A DNA stretch of 64,000 nucleotides from Profundibacter sp033851955 (GTDB taxonomy: Bacteria > Pseudomonadota > Alphaproteobacteria > Rhodobacterales > Rhodobacteraceae), in assembly GCA_033851955.1 (NCBI GenBank), contig JAWSVK010000010.1, forward strand, positions 1 to 64,000, read 5' to 3'. Below, in pieces: positions 62,166 to 64,000 of the stretch. The notes below the pieces were generated by a model. That model worked only from the letters and a program-made list of their open reading frames with translations. It was not told where the DNA came from and made no database searches. A program made the translations under genes and the position numbers. Numbering within the stretch: the stretch's first letter is position 1; every line of letters starts with the position of its first letter.

Positions 62166-62184
62166 CTGGGGGCAAAGCCCCCAG
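62166..62184 (+). terminator. perfect 8-bp GC hairpin
   Basis: CTGGGGGC (62166-62173) pairs with GCCCCCAG (62177-62184) across AAA. It is part of the repeat element and may attenuate the GST-thiolase transcript; no T tract. Confidence 0.55.
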
Positions 62185-62218
62185 TTGGGCCGGTAGGGCA
62201 AATAACGAAAGGTCTATT

Positions 62219-62854
62219 ATGACAATCCAACTTTATTGTTTTGGCGAAAGCGGCAATTCCTACAAAGCGGCATTGGCTCTTGAATTATCGGGGCTGGATT
62301 GGAGCCCGGTCTTTGTCGACTTTTTTGGTGGCGCCGCGCGCAGCCCCGAATTTCAAAGCCTCAACGTTATGGGTGAAGCCCCCGCGATGGTCGATGGCAA
62401 TCTGACTCTCACTCAATCCGGTGCCATTCAAGACTACGTGGTCGAAAAATCCGGCAAGCTGGGCGGCAAAGACACAACCGAAAACCGCGAAATCCTTCGC
62501 TGGATTCTGTGGGATAATCACAAGCTTTCCTCCCCTGCTGGCATGACCCGTTTTCTGATCAATTTCTTGCCCAAAGACAAACAACCCGCAGGCGTGATCC
62601 CCTTTATGCAAAGCCGCCTAAAGGCCGCTTACGCGACCTTGAACAATCACCTTGAAGGACGCGACTGGATCGTCGGCGATCAGCTGACCATCGCTGACCT
62701 GTCCTGCTGTGGTTACCTCTACTACCCAGAAGAATTCGGCTTTGACCGTTCTGCATGGCCCCACATCGACGCTTGGTTAACCCGCATCAGCGACACACCT
62801 GGCTGGAAACACCCCTATGATCTGATGCCCGGCAGCCCCGCTGATCGTGCTTAA
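62219..62854 (+). CDS. glutathione S-transferase family protein
   Basis: The 211 residues have a thioredoxin-like N-domain (LYCFGESGNSYKAALALELSG, then VMGEAPAMVDGNLTLTQSGAI, where Gln-Ser bind glutathione) and a helical C-domain (LEGRDWIVGDQLTIADLSCCGYL). It may detoxify reactive acyl or sulfur compounds of the surrounding catabolic operon. Start ATG at 62219 follows CGAAAGG. Confidence 0.9.
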   Translation: MTIQLYCFGESGNSYKAALALELSGLDWSPVFVDFFGGAARSPEFQSLNVMGEAPAMVDGNLTLTQSGAIQDYVVEKSGKLGGKDTTENREILRWILWDNHKLSSPAGMTRFLINFLPKDKQPAGVIPFMQSRLKAAYATLNNHLEGRDWIVGDQLTIADLSCCGYLYYPEEFGFDRSAWPHIDAWLTRISDTPGWKHPYDLMPGSPADRA

Positions 62855-62883
62855 AACACGCGCATAACACAAAGGATACCAAC

Positions 62884-64000
62884 ATGACCGAAGCCTATAT
62901 TTACGATGCTGTGCGCAGCCCTCGTGGCAAAGGGCGCCAAGACGGCGCGCTTCACGAAGTCACCTCAGTGCGCCTGTCCGCGCAAATCTTGAACGCGATC
63001 AAAAACCGCAACAACCTCGAAGGCCACGCCGTTGAAGATGTGATCTGGGGCAATGTAACCCAAGTCAAAGAACAAGGCGGCTGCTTGGCCCGCACCGCGG
63101 TTCTGGCCTCCGAGCTTGACCAATCCATTCCCGGCCTTGCGATCAACCGCTTTTGTGCCTCAGGCATGGAGGCTGTTAATCTGGCCGCCAACCAAATCAA
63201 AGGCGGCGCTGGCGACGGTTACATCGCCGGCGGCGTTGAAATGATGGGTCGTGTAGCGATGGGCAGCGACGGCGCAGCGATCGCCGTTGATCCAACTGTG
63301 GCGATGGGCACATACTTCGTGCCTCAGGGCATTTCGGCTGACTTGATCGCCACAGAATATGGCTTTACCCGTGACCAAGCCGACGCGCTGGCTGTTGAGA
63401 GCCAAATCCGCGCCAAAGCCGCATGGGACGACAACCGTTTCGCCAAATCGATTATTCCAATCGTGGATCAGAACGGCCTGCCCATTTTGGACACCGATGA
63501 ATACATGCGCCCGGGCACTGATATGCAATCACTTGGCTCGCTCAAAGCCAGCTTCAAAGACATGGGCGAAATGATGCCCGGCTTTGATAAAGTCGCCCTT
63601 ATGAAATACCCGCATCTGGAACGGATCAACCACATCCACCATGCGGGCAACTCGTCAGGCATCGTTGACGGATCAGCCGCTGTGCTGATCGGCAACAAAG
63701 AGTTCGGCATCCGCCACGGCATCAAGCCGCGCGCCCGCATCCGTGCGACCGCCAAAATCGGCACTGAACCGACCATCATGCTGACCGGTCCCGTGCCAGT
63801 GACGCAGAAAATCCTCGCCGATCACGGCATGGAAATTTCCGATATCGACCTGTTCGAAGTCAACGAGGCCTTCGCTTCGGTCGTCATGCGCTTCATGCAG
63901 GCCTTTGATGTCGATCCATCCGTGGTCAACGTCAACGGCGGCTCCATCGCGATGGGCCACCCGCTGGGTGCAACTGGCGCTATGATCATCGGCACTGTGC
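62884..64000 (+). CDS. acetyl-CoA C-acyltransferase (thiolase), cut by window end
   Basis: It cleaves 3-ketoacyl-CoA in the last step of beta-oxidation. The first 372 residues are seen, with nucleophile Cys91 in INRFCASGMEAVNLAANQ, then LFEVNEAFASVVMRF and NVNGGSIAMGHPLGATGA. The rest of the C-terminus with the second active Cys (CGGGG-type motif) is beyond the window. It forms an operon with the dehydrogenase and GST. Confidence 0.93.
   Translation, partial: MTEAYIYDAVRSPRGKGRQDGALHEVTSVRLSAQILNAIKNRNNLEGHAVEDVIWGNVTQVKEQGGCLARTAVLASELDQSIPGLAINRFCASGMEAVNLAANQIKGGAGDGYIAGGVEMMGRVAMGSDGAAIAVDPTVAMGTYFVPQGISADLIATEYGFTRDQADALAVESQIRAKAAWDDNRFAKSIIPIVDQNGLPILDTDEYMRPGTDMQSLGSLKASFKDMGEMMPGFDKVALMKYPHLERINHIHHAGNSSGIVDGSAAVLIGNKEFGIRHGIKPRARIRATAKIGTEPTIMLTGPVPVTQKILADHGMEISDIDLFEVNEAFASVVMRFMQAFDVDPSVVNVNGGSIAMGHPLGATGAMIIGTV

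Overview
The window looks like a chromosomal segment of an alphaproteobacterium of the order Rhodobacterales (Roseobacter group). This rests on gene order and families, not on a search. The ctaC-ctaB-coxF-ctaG-ctaE-SURF1-thrC-M16 run, an alphaproteobacterial-type PTS enzyme I-Ntr downstream of lysC, G/AVTVDW-type Flp pilins, CaiB/BaiF and SCOT CoA-transferases, and paired MerR regulators of a beta-oxidation operon all fit. Base composition is moderately GC-rich, with clearly AT-richer patches at about 10.2-11.7, 14.2-14.5, 35.7-36.8 and 43.6-44.9 kb.

Layout. 0-0.5 kb: the end of an IS3-like element cuts a DmpA-type peptidase gene. 0.6-4.1 kb: neuB-neuC-waaA, a nonulosonic acid/LPS operon. 4.3-10.2 kb: Nudix hydrolase, DUF1178, lysC, ptsP, a GNAT and a flavin-reductase-like gene. 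10.2-11.7 kb: AT-rich insert with an orphan 2-TM protein and a 15-codon ORF. 11.7-14.5 kb: purine salvage (mtnP, apt), a DMT transporter and a candidate sRNA. 14.5-18.2 kb: AhpD-like/Rrf2 divergent pair, a lipoprotein, a GlcD-like flavoprotein and a frameshifted pseudogene. 18.2-25.6 kb (minus strand): cytochrome aa3 oxidase assembly genes, then SURF1, threonine synthase, an M16 protease and a GNAT. 25.8-36.8 kb: tldD, a pentapeptide-like protein encoded over 33-bp tandem repeats, a Tat-signal/GNAT fusion, dprA, topA, a 3-oxoacid CoA-transferase and two AT-rich orphans. 37.0-42.7 kb: a UPF0104 flippase-like protein, DprE1-like and DprE2-like enzymes, and a HAD-UbiA fusion that together resemble a polyprenyl-phospho-arabinose pathway. 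42.7-45.8 kb: lytic transglycosylase, three Flp pilin genes (two encode identical proteins) and cpaB. 45.9-55.1 kb: acyl-CoA synthetase, ABC exporter, a decayed stretch, tRNA-Gly, SRAP protein, 5'-nucleotidase, DUF952, pyrD and arsC. 55.2-58.7 kb: MATE, two PaaI thioesterases and a putative Mn exporter behind a 25-bp palindrome. 58.8-64 kb: two MerR regulators, an acyl-CoA dehydrogenase, a small conserved-looking protein, GST and a thiolase cut by the window end.

The most notable points are the candidate arabinosyl-lipid cassette, the 15-residue MKNLRMFSTGGGTGC ORF with its hairpin, the candidate sRNA near 14.3-14.5 kb, the near-perfect operator palindrome before the Mn exporter, the recent pilin duplication, the 33-bp repeat expansion and three dispersed intergenic repeat families. 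No CRISPR array, rRNA, prophage or recognisable defence system was seen.
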